Made by a program: the position numbers and the translations under genes. A stretch of 64,000 nt of DNA, taken from Hyphomicrobium sp. (lineage in GTDB: Bacteria; Pseudomonadota; Alphaproteobacteria; Rhizobiales; Hyphomicrobiaceae). This document shows, one piece after another, positions 1 through 8,937 of the stretch (positions are counted from its first letter, which is position 1; each line of letters starts with the position of its first letter). The stretch spans positions 1 to 64,000 of the forward strand of contig JABFRT010000038.1 of assembly GCA_013141015.1 (NCBI GenBank), given 5' to 3'. The notes beneath the pieces are model-generated. The model was not told the DNA's origin and did no database searches. It saw nothing but the letters and a program-made list of their open reading frames with translations.

Positions 1-3
1 CCA

Positions 4-110
4 TCACGCCACCGCCTTCAAGATTTGAACCATACGCGCGCCGGTGGCGGAGACCGTTCTCATCTTCGCATCCCGCCCTTTGAAGGCCGTCTGCTGAAGT
101 GACGCCAGGA
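4..110 (-). pseudogene. Detached 3' tail of an HlyC-type acyltransferase gene
   Basis: Read on the minus strand this stretch encodes a C-terminus beginning LASLQQTAFKGRDAKM and ending QILKAVA, nearly identical to the last 35 or so residues of the acyltransferase gene at 1310-1822. DNA similarity stops abruptly near position 110, where the full gene continues and this copy runs into unrelated sequence. It is therefore a partial duplication and not a second gene. The upstream bases in the same frame show no relation to the family. The identity is seen directly; the duplication mechanism is unknown. Confidence 0.75.
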
Positions 111-379
111 CCGGGCGCACTACACTTCGGTGTCTGCGCTTCGGCAAAGCGCGACCACTTGGAAGTCCCCTCGCGGGATTTTGCGCCGGCAACGCGTGAG
201 ATGTGGGCTCGTACTTTGCTGAGGCTGTCGGGTTACGGCGCGAGTGCAGTGCGCGCCTAACCCGACCTACATTTCTTCGCTTTGATTGATCCGTGCTACG
301 CGGGCTAGGTGGGGTCAAACCCACTTGTAGATTAATACCAGCCCACTCGGTTGGTCTGTAAGAGTAATTCGTCATGGCG
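111..379. other. Non-coding stretch with a palindrome
   Basis: No convincing gene is seen between the acyltransferase tail and the DUF2927-like gene. The only structure is the inverted repeat listed separately at 227-266. Confidence 0.5.
227..266. repeat. Intergenic palindrome
   Basis: GTCGGGTTA at 227-235 is repeated in perfect inverted form as TAACCCGAC at 258-266, with a GC-rich centre (GGCGCG/GCGCGC) that can pair further. Palindromes of the GTCGGGTTA...TAACCCGAC form are common dispersed intergenic repeats in proteobacteria. No second copy was noticed in this window. Confidence 0.6.
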
Positions 380-1115
380 CTATGGTTCCTTCGCTATTGA
401 ATCATGTTGGGGCCGAAGGCAATGCGCCGCCGCTGTGCCGTTAAATTCGGAAACGTCCGACACCTTACGAACACCCACTGAACGTGCAGAGTACAAAGCG
501 CAGAGACTCTGTTCCGCGCGAACTCGTTCAGCTTGGTTTACCAATTGAATTCCGAATGAGTTGAAAGCGCCCTGAAGAATGCAATCAGCATTCGGCGATT
601 GCGCCAGAACGACGGCCAACACAATGTCATGACCGGAATTCGAAAAAGCTGTCATCGCGCAACCTTCGCCTGATGGGGGCATATGCTCTTTGAGAAAATT
701 GACCTGAGCGGAAGTGAAACCCGCAGAGATGAATTTCTCGGGTCGATGCTTCAAATCTAGAAATATGTTCTCGTCAAACATGAATGCAATGTCGGCTGGC
801 GATCCGCGGTCCACCGCAACACCCGCAAGTTGACTTAGTCTCGACATGCTTTCACTTATGTGATCATTGACTTCGAGTGCCCGGTTTCCAACCACAGAAT
901 ACTTCATGCTCGTCTTAGACCATGAGAGGGCTATATCCTCAGCGCCAACAGTGGCAAATCCGGCGAGAATGAAACGGCGGCGCGTTTCTGCATTTTCTTC
1001 GGGAAATTTCGCCAGCTACGATAACCGCTATTGCGGCAACACCCAGAATGGCCGTCGCGGCCATAGCCGCTCGCTTCACATTTCGATTTTTTGAATTCAG
1101 ATCGTATTGAGGCAT
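380..1115 (-). pseudogene. Membrane-anchored DUF2927-like protein, frameshifted
   Basis: Two overlapping minus-strand frames join into one plausible protein of about 244 residues. The first frame (ATG at 1115) begins MPQYDLNSKN, followed by a hydrophobic helix (AAMAATAILGVAAIAVIVAG). The second frame carries RRRFILAGFATVGAEDIA and runs to the stop at 380. Removing one base from the GAAATTT run near 1004-1009 fuses them. The C-terminal part has a cysteine-flanked pattern around ADCILQGAFNSFG and a late ALYSARS that resembles DUF2927 domains, whose function is unknown. The second frame has an ATG only at 907, inside the domain, which argues that the intact gene began at 1115. The family call is moderate; the frameshift is inferred from reading-frame logic and could be a consensus error. 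Confidence 0.5.
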
Positions 1116-1309
1116 AGAACCGCAATCCTAAAAGTCTTGTCGATTTGATCCAGAATTCACTTCGGCACCATGCCTGAACTTGGCGTAGCCTGCACAAGGA
1201 TCCAGTATTGTGGAATGCAACAGACGGAACCTGCGCGACCGTCGTAATTCACTTTGAATTTGCACCAGCGTTCGCCGCGAGGACTGCGCGATTTTTTTAC
1301 CCCCCCCCA

Positions 1310-1822
1310 TCACGCAACCGCCTTCAAGATCTGAACCACGCGCGCGCCAGAGGCGGAGACCGTTGTCATCTTGGCATCCCGCCCTTTGAAAGCCGTCTGC
1401 TGGAGCGACGCCAGCAATTGCGGCAACGCGCGAGCGTCGCCGATCGCATCGACCAGCCACAGCGTATCGCCCGACCGCCATTCGTGGGGCGCAAGCCGGA
1501 TGGGGGCATCGAAGTTTTGCGATAGCCGCTGATCGACCTCGGGCGACACGAAAGCCCATAGAGCGACGGCGACCGGAACCGCTTGTCCGTTGACCTGCGC
1601 ATCGGGAAACGCGAATTGCCCCGTCATGACGGGCGGCAGCACAAGCGCTTCAAGATCCGCCAGCGCCGTCTGCCGGTACGGCTGCGAGCGCATCAGAACC
1701 ATGACGATGCGCGTGAAAGCCAAAGCGAATTGAACGTCTTGCGGCGAGATCTTCGTGCGGTCACCGGCACTTGCTGAAGCCTGTGCGGACACGGGTGCTG
1801 CTGCGGCGGCATGGGGAGACAT
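1310..1822 (-). CDS. Toxin-activating lysine acyltransferase (HlyC family)
   Basis: The 170-residue product has the size and pattern of RTX-toxin-activating acyltransferases, which move a fatty acyl group from acyl-ACP to lysines of a protoxin. Supporting blocks are ALADLEALVLPPVM, GQFAF, ALWAFVSPEVDQRL, EWRSGDTLWLVDAIGD and the C-terminal QTAFKGRDAKM. The start MSPHAAAA was chosen because it follows a GAAGGCGG ribosome-binding site and gives the usual length; the frame stays open further upstream but runs through tRNA-Gln. In HlyC the catalytic His lies in an SPxHR motif; the corresponding stretch here is SQPYR, so a tyrosine replaces it. No RTX protoxin gene is seen nearby. A truncated copy of the 3' end lies at 4-110. 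Confidence 0.75.
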   Translation of the reverse strand: MSPHAAAAAPVSAQASASAGDRTKISPQDVQFALAFTRIVMVLMRSQPYRQTALADLEALVLPPVMTGQFAFPDAQVNGQAVPVAVALWAFVSPEVDQRLSQNFDAPIRLAPHEWRSGDTLWLVDAIGDARALPQLLASLQQTAFKGRDAKMTTVSASGARVVQILKAVA

Positions 1823-2062
1823 GGGGTGTGGTCCGCCTTCAGGGTGCGGGGCCGTCTCGGCGCCCTGCCACGTTTGCCAGCCTCGATTGCCAGCCTCGAT
1901 CGAGTGCCCGGATTGTGCTTCAAAACACGGAACTTGCAAGGTGCGGCGCTTGGCACGCCGGCCGCCGCGCACGACCGCTTGCAATCGGCGGGCGCGGCGC
2001 GTAGAAGGCTGCTTCCGCCGCAGGCCTCTCCGTCTCAATGGATGCCCCGGCAGGTCCCAGCT
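1823..2062. other. Intergenic region before tRNA-Gln
   Basis: GC-rich sequence with no gene that I can support. It must contain the promoters of the minus-strand acyltransferase and of tRNA-Gln, but no clear -35/-10 pair stands out. Confidence 0.4.
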
Positions 2063-2136
2063 TGGGGGATCGTCTAATGGTAGGACTGCAGACTCTGACT
2101 CTGCCTGTCTAGGTTCGAATCCTAGTCCCCCAGCCA
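2063..2136 (+). tRNA. tRNA-Gln (anticodon CTG)
   Basis: A complete cloverleaf can be folded: acceptor TGGGGGA pairs with TCCCCCA, the anticodon stem GCAGA/TCTGC encloses the loop CTCTGAC (anticodon CTG), and the T-arm is CTAGG-TTCGAAT-CCTAG. The 3' CCA is encoded. Its 3' end faces the accessory region that follows, the usual orientation for a tRNA used as an integration target, although I found neither an integrase gene nor a repeated 3'-end copy in the window. Confidence 0.95.
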
Positions 2137-2375
2137 ATAAAATCAACAACTTAGCTGACTCCGCCACAATCTAGCGACCAGCCTAGCGACCACAAATCTT
2201 CAACCAGCAGGACGGGCGCAGCTCGGCTGCGGGCAACCGGTGCGTGGACATCAACGAATTCCGTTCGCTTTGGCTACCAGACCGAAGCGCTTTGATTTCG
2301 CTTTTTCCAAACGCAATGACGCAACTCAAAAGATACGTGCAGAAACTATCGCATGATGATCTATCTGAGCTGCAC
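2137..2375. other. Spacer between tRNA-Gln and the IS element
   Basis: No gene is supported. A short plus-strand frame gives peptide-like sequence (DINEFRSLWLPDRSAL) that might be the remnant of a gene interrupted by the IS element, but I cannot identify it. Confidence 0.3.
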
Positions 2376-2395
2376 CCGGTTTCGTAGACATGCAC

Positions 2396-3264
2396 TTAAG
2401 CTAATCGCATCTTCGCCTCGAAGTCGACGGGGCTGATGTAGCCGAGCGTCGAATGCCTGCGGCGGAGATTGTAGAACCTCTCAATATAGTCGAAAACATC
2501 GGCTCGTGCCGCATCGCGCGTTTGATAGATTTTGCACGCCGTCCGCTCGGTCTTCAGCGTCGAGAAGAAGCTCTCCATCGCCGCGTTATCCCAGACGTTG
2601 CCGGAGCGCGACAGGCTGCACGTGACGCCTTGTTCCGTCATCAAGCTCTGGCATTGCTCGCTCGTGTATTGCGTGCCGCGAACTGAATGATGCAACAGAT
2701 CGCGGGGCCGTCCGCGGCGCCAGAGCGCCATCATCAGCGCATCGGCGACAAGATCTGCTGTCATCTGAGCCTGCATCGACCAGCCGACGATCCGGCGCGA
2801 GAAGAGATCGAGCACAACGGCAACGTAGAGCCAGCCTTCCGCCGTCCAAATGCGGGTAAAGTCGGCAACCCATTTTTTGTTGGGCCCGGCGGCGTTGAAC
2901 TGCCGGTCGAGAATGTTGGCCGCCAGTCCGGCTGCTGGGCGATTGCCGGGATCGCTTGGCAGCCGCCGGCGCCTTGGCCTGGCTTTCAAGGCATTCGCCT
3001 GCACCAACCGCTCGACCGCGTGCAGGCCGCAATCGAACCCGGCGACGAGTACATCACGCCAAACGCGGCGTGCTCCGTACGTCCGGTCACTGTCGAGAAA
3101 GCTTTTGCGAATTTCTTGGCTCAGCGCCTCGTCGCGCCGTGCCCGGCCGCTTGGGCCACGTGCCGTCCTAGCATAAAAACCGCTGCGCGAGACACGCGAC
3201 GCGCCTCGCAGATGAGTGTGACCGGCCAAATCCCCCGGTGCTTCGCGACGAAGGAAAACATCAT
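2396..3264 (-). pseudogene. IS3-family transposase orfB (DDE integrase), disrupted
   Basis: The frame starting at ATG 3264 overlaps the orfA stop and begins MMFSFVAKHRGIWPVTLICE, the normal start of this subgroup. It breaks near 3181-3200, where an apparent 2-nt insertion (CGCGCAGC for an expected CGCAGC) moves the reading into the frame that continues SGFYARTARG to the stop at 2396. The rve core is recognisable: KKWVADFTRIWT with the first Asp, then NVWDNAAMESFFSTLK with the Glu. The second catalytic Asp, normally in HSDRG, is Val here (HHSVRGTQYTS). Either change alone would be expected to inactivate the enzyme. Confidence 0.85.
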
Positions 3265-3551
3265 GTGTGGTCCTTCGCGAAGTAGGCTGCGGCTTTTTTT
3301 AGGATGTCGCGCTCGGCTTTGAGCTTCTGAACTTCGCGCTTCAAGCGCTCGATCCCGGCCTCAACCGGCTTCATGTGCCCCTGCCCCGGAAATGCATGCC
3401 CGGGATCGGCGTCGAAATCCCTCATCCACTTGCGGAGGACGTTCTCATGCACGCTTAAGTCTCGCGACGCCTGGGCGGCAGATACGCCCCGCTCCCGAAC
3501 CAGCCGCACCGCCTCGATCTTGAACTCTCGCGTAAACTGACGCCGTGCCAT
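3261..3551 (-). CDS. IS3-family transposase orfA
   Basis: The 96-residue protein has the helix-turn-helix of IS3/IS911 OrfA (REFKIEAVRLV...SAAQASRDLSVHENVLRKW) followed by a leucine-zipper-like coiled coil (IERLKREVQKLKAERDILKKA) used for multimerisation. The stop overlaps the orfB start (ATGA). OrfA binds the terminal repeats and in intact elements is joined to OrfB by programmed frameshifting. It appears intact. Confidence 0.9.
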   Translation of the reverse strand: MARRQFTREFKIEAVRLVRERGVSAAQASRDLSVHENVLRKWMRDFDADPGHAFPGQGHMKPVEAGIERLKREVQKLKAERDILKKAAAYFAKDHT

Positions 3552-3695
3552 ATCGCTCCTCCAGCTTCACAAAACCACCTTAACCTGGTGTCCGTGAAAC
3601 CGGCAGCAGCTCACATCGGGCTTATGTCGGTACGTCCGCAACAGACTGCTTAGACATTACGAGCAGCCGTCAATGTGGACGAGAACTTAGCTTGC

Positions 3696-4835
3696 TCAAA
3701 CTGGCATTTCGGCGAGCATTTTGCGCAGCTGTTTGGTCGCTGGCGTGACGATAGCGACGAAATAGGCTTCCCGCAGCCGCCTTTGAGCAGCGCCTGTGCT
3801 GGTATAGCCCTTAGCGCCTTGATGCAGCATCGCGTAGTGCGCGGCTGATACCGTTGCGTCACCGGCCGCTAAGCGGGCTTCGACAACACGGCGGAAATAA
3901 GCGTTGCTGGTGTCGAACGGCGTTGCGCACAGTGACCAAACCTCGGCTTCAAGCGCGGCGAGCGTCGCTTCGAACTCCTCCGGCTGCTTTTCGATGTACT
4001 TATTGACGTGACCAAGAGTTGTGCGTTCGGCCTTCATCAACGCGATGCAATTGCGGATCAGGCCGAACGCCATGCCCGCTTGCAGTAAAATAAAACCAGC
4101 GCGGATGCGCGGAATGTAATCCGTGATGGGTGCCGCCAGGACCAACGCGTCGGGAATGAATGCGTCGCGCATTTGTACGCAATAGGTGCGCGTGCCATCA
4201 AGTGCGACGAATTCGGTATTCTGCACGATTTTGACGCCATCGCCCGCGCAATCGACAACCGCCATCACGCGATGTTCGGGATTATCCTGCAGAGCGAAAA
4301 TGCCGCCGAAAAAATGATCGGGCCCAAGGTTCGAGACCCACGGCAGAACACCGGTGACCGCGTATCCGCCATCGACGCGGCGGGCCGCCAACTTCAAGCG
4401 TTCGATGCCATAGAACGTCTTCATGGGGTTGGAGAGACCGGTTCCGCCGAGCGCGTCGCCAGCTGCCACCCGGCGCCCAAGCGTCGCTTTGAGAGCGCTA
4501 TTGCCGGAGGTTTCAATGTACCAACCGAGCGCGTTCTGGCACCACATGCAAAACGCCGTCGATAGGCAATGTTCGCTGACGGCGCTCATCGCTTCGATCG
4601 CGCTGCGCAAATCCGGCGTGCCGCCAGCGATACCCGGAAGATGCAAATTATACGCGCCCGCTTGCCCGAATGCGCGGACGACGTCTTCTGGATAATAACC
4701 TTCCCGATCGATCGTGGTGATGAGCGGCGTCAACTCGCGTTGCGCGATGGCGCGGACGTTATCGACGACGCTGATTTGAGATGGGGCATGGGCGGGGCGT
4801 GCGGTCTCCGCGACGGCAAAGGCGCTCTCGGTCAT
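3696..4835 (-). CDS. Acyl-CoA-dehydrogenase-like flavoprotein in the organosulfur cluster
   Basis: The 379-residue protein has the acyl-CoA dehydrogenase fold order: an N-terminal helical domain (residues about 20-130), a central beta domain with GGTGLSNPMKTF and VTGVLPWVSNLG, and a C-terminal helical domain. Relatives that sit beside sulfonate or sulfone genes (the SfnB/DszC group) are FMNH2-dependent monooxygenases and not true dehydrogenases. The usual catalytic Glu of mid-chain dehydrogenases is not evident. It is the last gene of a minus-strand operon with an OsmC protein and an ABC importer, 87 bp after the OsmC gene. A role in oxidising an imported organosulfur compound is inferred; the substrate is unknown. 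Confidence 0.7.
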   Translation of the reverse strand: MTESAFAVAETARPAHAPSQISVVDNVRAIAQRELTPLITTIDREGYYPEDVVRAFGQAGAYNLHLPGIAGGTPDLRSAIEAMSAVSEHCLSTAFCMWCQNALGWYIETSGNSALKATLGRRVAAGDALGGTGLSNPMKTFYGIERLKLAARRVDGGYAVTGVLPWVSNLGPDHFFGGIFALQDNPEHRVMAVVDCAGDGVKIVQNTEFVALDGTRTYCVQMRDAFIPDALVLAAPITDYIPRIRAGFILLQAGMAFGLIRNCIALMKAERTTLGHVNKYIEKQPEEFEATLAALEAEVWSLCATPFDTSNAYFRRVVEARLAAGDATVSAAHYAMLHQGAKGYTSTGAAQRRLREAYFVAIVTPATKQLRKMLAEMPV

Positions 4836-4922
4836 CGGCTTCGTCTCCCGTTGGTCTCATCCCGCTTCGAGAAGGCGTCCGGCGATCTGATCACAAGACC
4901 GCCGGACAGCTCTTGCGCAGCA

Positions 4923-5474
4923 TCAAGCCGGCTGCACGTCCAGATTGACCGGACGGATAAACGTGTTGGCAACCGGCGACCACTTGACGACGTGATTGAT
5001 CAACGCATCGACATCGGCCTTCGGCGCATCGCATTCCATATCGACCTTGATGCGCACGTCGGTGAAGCCGACCGGCTTTTCGCTGACGTCGCCCGTGCCC
5101 CAAACGGCAGTAATGTTCAAATCGCCTTCCAGTTGCAGTTCGAGTTTCTGAACTTTCCAACCGCGATTGACCGCGTTGGCGTGCAAACCGACGGCGATGC
5201 ACGAGCCGAGGGCTGCGAGGGACGCTTCCGAAGGGTTCGGCGCAGTGTCATCGCCGAGCAATCCCGGCGGCTCATCGACGATGTAGGGCGGCAGATCGCG
5301 GATATAATTAAGGTGGCGGAACTTCTTTTCGGCGACGGTCCGGCACTTCAACGTGCGGATGGCTTTCGGATTCGATTTCGCCGTGGCGATCAATTTATCG
5401 AGGCCGCCTTTGTCGATCGGTTCGAGGCCAGCAAGACATCCGGTCAATACGACGTTCGGTTTTGTATCCGACAT
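4923..5474 (-). CDS. OsmC-family protein
   Basis: The 183-residue protein carries the OsmC/Ohr fold: an N-terminal extension of about 45 residues, then NPSEASLAALGSCIAVGLHANA with the first redox cysteine at the start of the long helix, and VANTFIRPVNL near the end. Classical OsmC and Ohr proteins use two cysteines to reduce organic hydroperoxides. The second cysteine is not in its usual place, so simple peroxidase activity is doubtful. OsmC relatives often sit in sulfonate and thiosulfate clusters, where a thiol or persulfide role is plausible but unproven. It lies between the permease and the acyl-CoA-dehydrogenase-like gene. Confidence 0.75.
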   Translation of the reverse strand: MSDTKPNVVLTGCLAGLEPIDKGGLDKLIATAKSNPKAIRTLKCRTVAEKKFRHLNYIRDLPPYIVDEPPGLLGDDTAPNPSEASLAALGSCIAVGLHANAVNRGWKVQKLELQLEGDLNITAVWGTGDVSEKPVGFTDVRIKVDMECDAPKADVDALINHVVKWSPVANTFIRPVNLDVQPA

Positions 5475-5531
5475 GTTCTTCTTATCCTTCCCTAGAGTTA
5501 CGGTGAGTGACTTACGTTGAGCATTGAAACA

Positions 5532-6386
5532 TTAGTCGTGACGCAGCCACGACAATCTCTGAATGAGCTTCTGCAAGGCCAGATCGAGCGTAAAGCCGAT
5601 CATGCCAATAACCAGAACGGTGGCCGCAAGACGATCATATTCCAGCGTGTCGCGGGCATCGTTGATAGCGTAGCCAAGTCCGGACTTCACGCCAAGATAT
5701 TCAGCCGGCACGAGTACAATCCATGCAACGCCGAGAGCGAGGCGGATACCGGTCAGAATATCCTGCGATATGGCCGGGAAAATCACCGACGTCAGCAGTT
5801 GCCGGGGATTTGCCCCAAGATTTCTAGCAACCTTGAGCCATGCAGGATCAATGCGGCGCACGCCGGCTGCCGTCGAAAACAGGATCGGCCAGACGGCAGC
5901 GACGCCCACCAGAAATATAATCGCGCGATCCCATGTTGCAAAGGCAAGTACGGCAACCGGCATCCAGGCTAGTGGACTAATCATGCGCAGAAACTGAAAT
6001 GGAACGTTAGTCAGTTCGCGGGCGATGCGTGACCGCCCGATCAAGATGCCGGCAGGGACGCCGATGACGATCGCCCAAAGCAAGCCGGCGGCAATGCGCA
6101 ACAGACTGGGGCCTGTCATGTGAATGACTTCGCTGGACGCGAACATTGCCGCCAACCGTTTCAACGCCGGCAGCGGCGCGAAATCCGAAAACGAGGCCGT
6201 CGCAGGATTTCTGGCAATCAATTCGCCGCCGATCCACCACAGCAGCAGTAGTCCGGCGATGCCGGCCAATGTCAGCCCAAGCGTAAAAAGCCTTCCGTGC
6301 GGATCGGCGTCGGAATGCAGACGGGCAGCGCTATCCTCGCTGCCCGAATTAACAATGTGCGATTCTGGAGAAGGCTGAGCCTTCAT
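5532..6386 (-). CDS. ABC importer permease, SsuC/TauC/NrtB type
   Basis: The 284-residue inner-membrane protein has about six hydrophobic segments and the cytoplasmic EAA loop (VARNLGANPRQLLTSVIFPA) that contacts the ATPase. An N-terminal soluble tail of about 35 residues precedes the first helix. Its ATG overlaps the stop of the binding-protein gene (ATGA), which shows translational coupling. It forms an importer with the genes at 6383-7657 and 7692-8540. Family members import aliphatic sulfonates, taurine or nitrate; the context favours an organosulfur substrate. Confidence 0.85.
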   Translation of the reverse strand: MKAQPSPESHIVNSGSEDSAARLHSDADPHGRLFTLGLTLAGIAGLLLLWWIGGELIARNPATASFSDFAPLPALKRLAAMFASSEVIHMTGPSLLRIAAGLLWAIVIGVPAGILIGRSRIARELTNVPFQFLRMISPLAWMPVAVLAFATWDRAIIFLVGVAAVWPILFSTAAGVRRIDPAWLKVARNLGANPRQLLTSVIFPAISQDILTGIRLALGVAWIVLVPAEYLGVKSGLGYAINDARDTLEYDRLAATVLVIGMIGFTLDLALQKLIQRLSWLRHD

Positions 6387-7657
6387 ACTTTGAGTATCTC
6401 CTCACGCACGAATGGATCACCTTTGGACACACTCGGATCGTTCTTCCATTGTGGGAACTTTTCAAGTGCCTTGCGCACGAAGGTGTAGTCGACCAAATCT
6501 TCGGCGACAAGCTTTGGATCTAGCCCCTTCAAGAACGCCGTATCGCCAGAAACGACCGTCTTGTTCATTGCTTCTACGATCAGTTTGGTCGCGCTTGGAT
6601 ATGGCCAGGGTTGGAAGTCGATACGGCCGTTGCCCCATTCGGGATGCTGAATAGCTTTGCTCGCGCCGTAGGTTTCAGCATCGTACTTTGTCATCGCGCG
6701 TTCGACGACTTCGACAGGTACGGGCAAATAGCCTTCGCCGTCCTTCGATAAGAGACGCGCAACTTCCTTTTTGTTCTCGGACGCGTAGATTGCCCCATGC
6801 ACCACGGCGTTAACGACCTTCTGCGTCCACTCAGGCTTCTTCTTGGTCACGTCTTCATTCATCGTGATGACGCAGCACGGGTGGTTTTTCCAGATGTCTC
6901 CGGTGAAACGCAGCATGCGCGCCCCGGCTTTGATTTCGCCGAGCGCATTAAAAGGCTCGGCGACGATGTAGCCGTCGATCTTTTTGGCGGCGAGGGCGGG
7001 TGGCATATCCGGCGGCTGCAGGATCTGCAGGTTGACTTCCTTCGGGCCGATCACTTCGCCTTCGCCCTTAATCACAGGCGTCAGACCGGATTCGCGCAAA
7101 GCCAATTGCAGCACGATATTGTGCATCGAGTACCAGAACGGCACCGCAATCACCTTGCCGCCCAGTTCGGCAAAATTGGTTGCCGTAACATGACTGCCGA
7201 CCACAAGGCCCGACCCGTTGGTGTGACCCCACGCGACAATTTTTGCCGGGAACTTGTTGTTGTACCGCATCCAAACGGGGATCGGCTTCAGCAAATGGAC
7301 GACGTTGAATTTAGAGGCAGCAAAGCTTTCGACCAGAGGTGACCATCCACGGATCAGCGTCGGTCGTTCGGCCTCAAGGCCTTCTTCCTTGAAGAAACCC
7401 TTGGCGTGCGCAACGAGCAATGCGGTGGCATCGGTGATCGGCAAATATCCAATACGTACGATATCATCTTCAGCGGCGCGCGCAGCACTAGGGTAGCCGC
7501 CGAAGGCCGAGCCGAACGCCGCGAGCAGGCCGCCGCGCGCCAGCATGTCGAGCGTATAGCGGCGCGTTACACTGGAATCATGTTTGGCCTCAACGGCGTG
7601 TTCGCCGATATCGTGATCGCCGTCACAGCCGCACGGCAAATGCTTTTCATCCGTCAT
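6383..7657 (-). CDS. ABC importer substrate-binding protein, NrtA/SsuA type, Tat-exported
   Basis: The chosen start MTDEKHLPCGC follows a GAGGT ribosome-binding site and gives 424 residues. A twin-arginine signal (RRYTLDMLARGGLLAAFG) ending near SAARA suggests folded export to the periplasm. The mature part starts DIVRIGYLPITDATALLVAH, typical of the NMT1/NrtA/SsuA fold, with LLKPIPVWMRYNN and PFWYSMHNIVLQ later. The 30 residues before the arginine pair are rich in Cys, His and Asp, unusual for this family. It is larger than the SsuA-like proteins elsewhere in the window (about 320 residues) and closer to the CmpA/NrtA branch. The ligand is unknown. Confidence 0.8.
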   Translation of the reverse strand: MTDEKHLPCGCDGDHDIGEHAVEAKHDSSVTRRYTLDMLARGGLLAAFGSAFGGYPSAARAAEDDIVRIGYLPITDATALLVAHAKGFFKEEGLEAERPTLIRGWSPLVESFAASKFNVVHLLKPIPVWMRYNNKFPAKIVAWGHTNGSGLVVGSHVTATNFAELGGKVIAVPFWYSMHNIVLQLALRESGLTPVIKGEGEVIGPKEVNLQILQPPDMPPALAAKKIDGYIVAEPFNALGEIKAGARMLRFTGDIWKNHPCCVITMNEDVTKKKPEWTQKVVNAVVHGAIYASENKKEVARLLSKDGEGYLPVPVEVVERAMTKYDAETYGASKAIQHPEWGNGRIDFQPWPYPSATKLIVEAMNKTVVSGDTAFLKGLDPKLVAEDLVDYTFVRKALEKFPQWKNDPSVSKGDPFVREEILKV

Positions 7658-7691
7658 CTTAAAGTACCTCGTTGTCATTGATAGCCAGATT

Positions 7692-8540
7692 TTAAATGGT
7701 CCAGTCGGTGCTAGGCGAAGATATCGATCGTCCCGCCGCACCCTCATAGGCTTCGATCAAGGCTCGTTGCGCTTGTTCAAAGCCGGGTGCACCCGTTAGC
7801 GTATCCGCCGACCGCACAGTCACTTCGTTGCGAATGCGGCCCGGATGCGCCGCCATTATGAAGGCGCGGTCCGACATCAACGCCGCTTCGTTGATATCGT
7901 GCGTGACCAGCACCAGTGTGATGCCGAGTTCACGGGCTATGCGACGCACATCGCGCTGCATGGTGCTGCGGGTGAAGGTGTCGAGTGCGGAGAACGGCTC
8001 GTCCAGAAGTAGCGCTTCGGGCGACAGCGCGAGCGAACGCGCCAGGGCAACGCGCTGCTGCTGACCGCCGGACAGATCTTGCACATTGCGGCTCGCATAT
8101 GAGCCAAGTTCGACTAAGTCCAGCAACTCCGCGACGCGCGATTTGGCTTCACTCTGCCGGCCATTAAAGCGCAGCCCGAGTGCCACGTTGTCAGCCACGC
8201 TTGCCCAGGGAAACAGCGACGGCTGCTGAAACATCATCACCCAGCGTGGCGAGGGGTGGCGGATAACCAAGCCGTTGATTGTCACTTCACCCACCGAGGG
8301 CTTCACAAGCCCAGCGATGATATGGAGCAACGTCGACTTGCCACAACCCGACCGGCCGATGATGGCGGCGGCCTCGCCAGAAGCGATTCTTAAGTTGATA
8401 TCTTGGAGGGCATTCTCTTTGGCGTGGCGATAGCGATGGGTCAGACCGGTGACGCGGATTTCAGCGCCGCGCACATGGCCCGTAACTGGCGCGTGCCACC
8501 CTGGAAATTTGCCCTCGACCGAGGCGCTTGTGTTCGTCAT
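7692..8540 (-). CDS. ABC importer ATPase, SsuB/TauB/NrtD type
   Basis: The start MTNTSASVEG (ATG at 8540) gives 282 residues. All nucleotide-binding motifs are present: Walker A GRSGCGKST, Q-loop MFQQPSLFPW, signature LSGGQQQRVALARSLA, Walker B ALLLDEPFSALD and switch His in LVTHDINEA. It is the first gene of the five-gene minus-strand operon running to 3696, so the promoter lies in the 8541-8937 gap. It energises the importer formed with the permease at 5532-6386. Confidence 0.9.
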   Translation of the reverse strand: MTNTSASVEGKFPGWHAPVTGHVRGAEIRVTGLTHRYRHAKENALQDINLRIASGEAAAIIGRSGCGKSTLLHIIAGLVKPSVGEVTINGLVIRHPSPRWVMMFQQPSLFPWASVADNVALGLRFNGRQSEAKSRVAELLDLVELGSYASRNVQDLSGGQQQRVALARSLALSPEALLLDEPFSALDTFTRSTMQRDVRRIARELGITLVLVTHDINEAALMSDRAFIMAAHPGRIRNEVTVRSADTLTGAPGFEQAQRALIEAYEGAAGRSISSPSTDWTI

Positions 8541-8937
8541 CTTACGTCGTGTCCTCGTACCCGCCCAGATCAATCCAAGCGGCCGGATAACAGCAGATGG
8601 AGAACAAATTTTCTACAGCGAGCTCGTTAAAGCTATCAAAAAGCAAACCATTCCAACTTTGCGCCAAAGACCGGAGTGCCCGTACTATTGTTGTGGCGGT
8701 CATTGCAATCAAACTACTAAGGAACCGCCGTCAACGCCCGCTTATTGAAGTCCAGCATTGCGGATAACGTCGCCGTGATATTGGCCGCGTCAACTCGCGC
8801 CACTAGAATAGAAGTTTTATTGCGCCGAGTGTCTTATCGCCTGACCAACCATAAGTGACATTGGTCATCTTGGTGCAGTGCAACGCTCTCTTTTTGCCAA
8901 GCTCGTCGCGAAGCCATTCAAAGCAGGCAACTCCAGC
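8541..8937. other. Divergent intergenic region between an ABC operon and cysK
   Basis: About 400 bp of lower-GC sequence separates the minus-strand importer operon from the plus-strand cysteine synthase gene. It should carry both promoters. I see no regulator gene and no strong operator palindrome. An in-frame ATG at 8878 could extend the cysteine synthase by 20 residues, but family proteins start near 8938. Confidence 0.4.

Larger units (their letters stand above)
2376..3603 (-). mobile_element. IS3-family insertion sequence, inactivated
   Basis: The element is about 1.23 kb with orfA and orfB on the minus strand. Its ends are imperfect inverted repeats: CCGGTTTC at 2376-2383 with GACA and TTAAG further in, and the inverse GAAACCGG at 3596-3603 with the same inner blocks. 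No clear direct target repeat flanks it. orfB carries both a frameshift and a lost catalytic aspartate, so it should not transpose by itself. It lies 240 bp beyond tRNA-Gln at the left edge of the accessory region. Confidence 0.85.
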
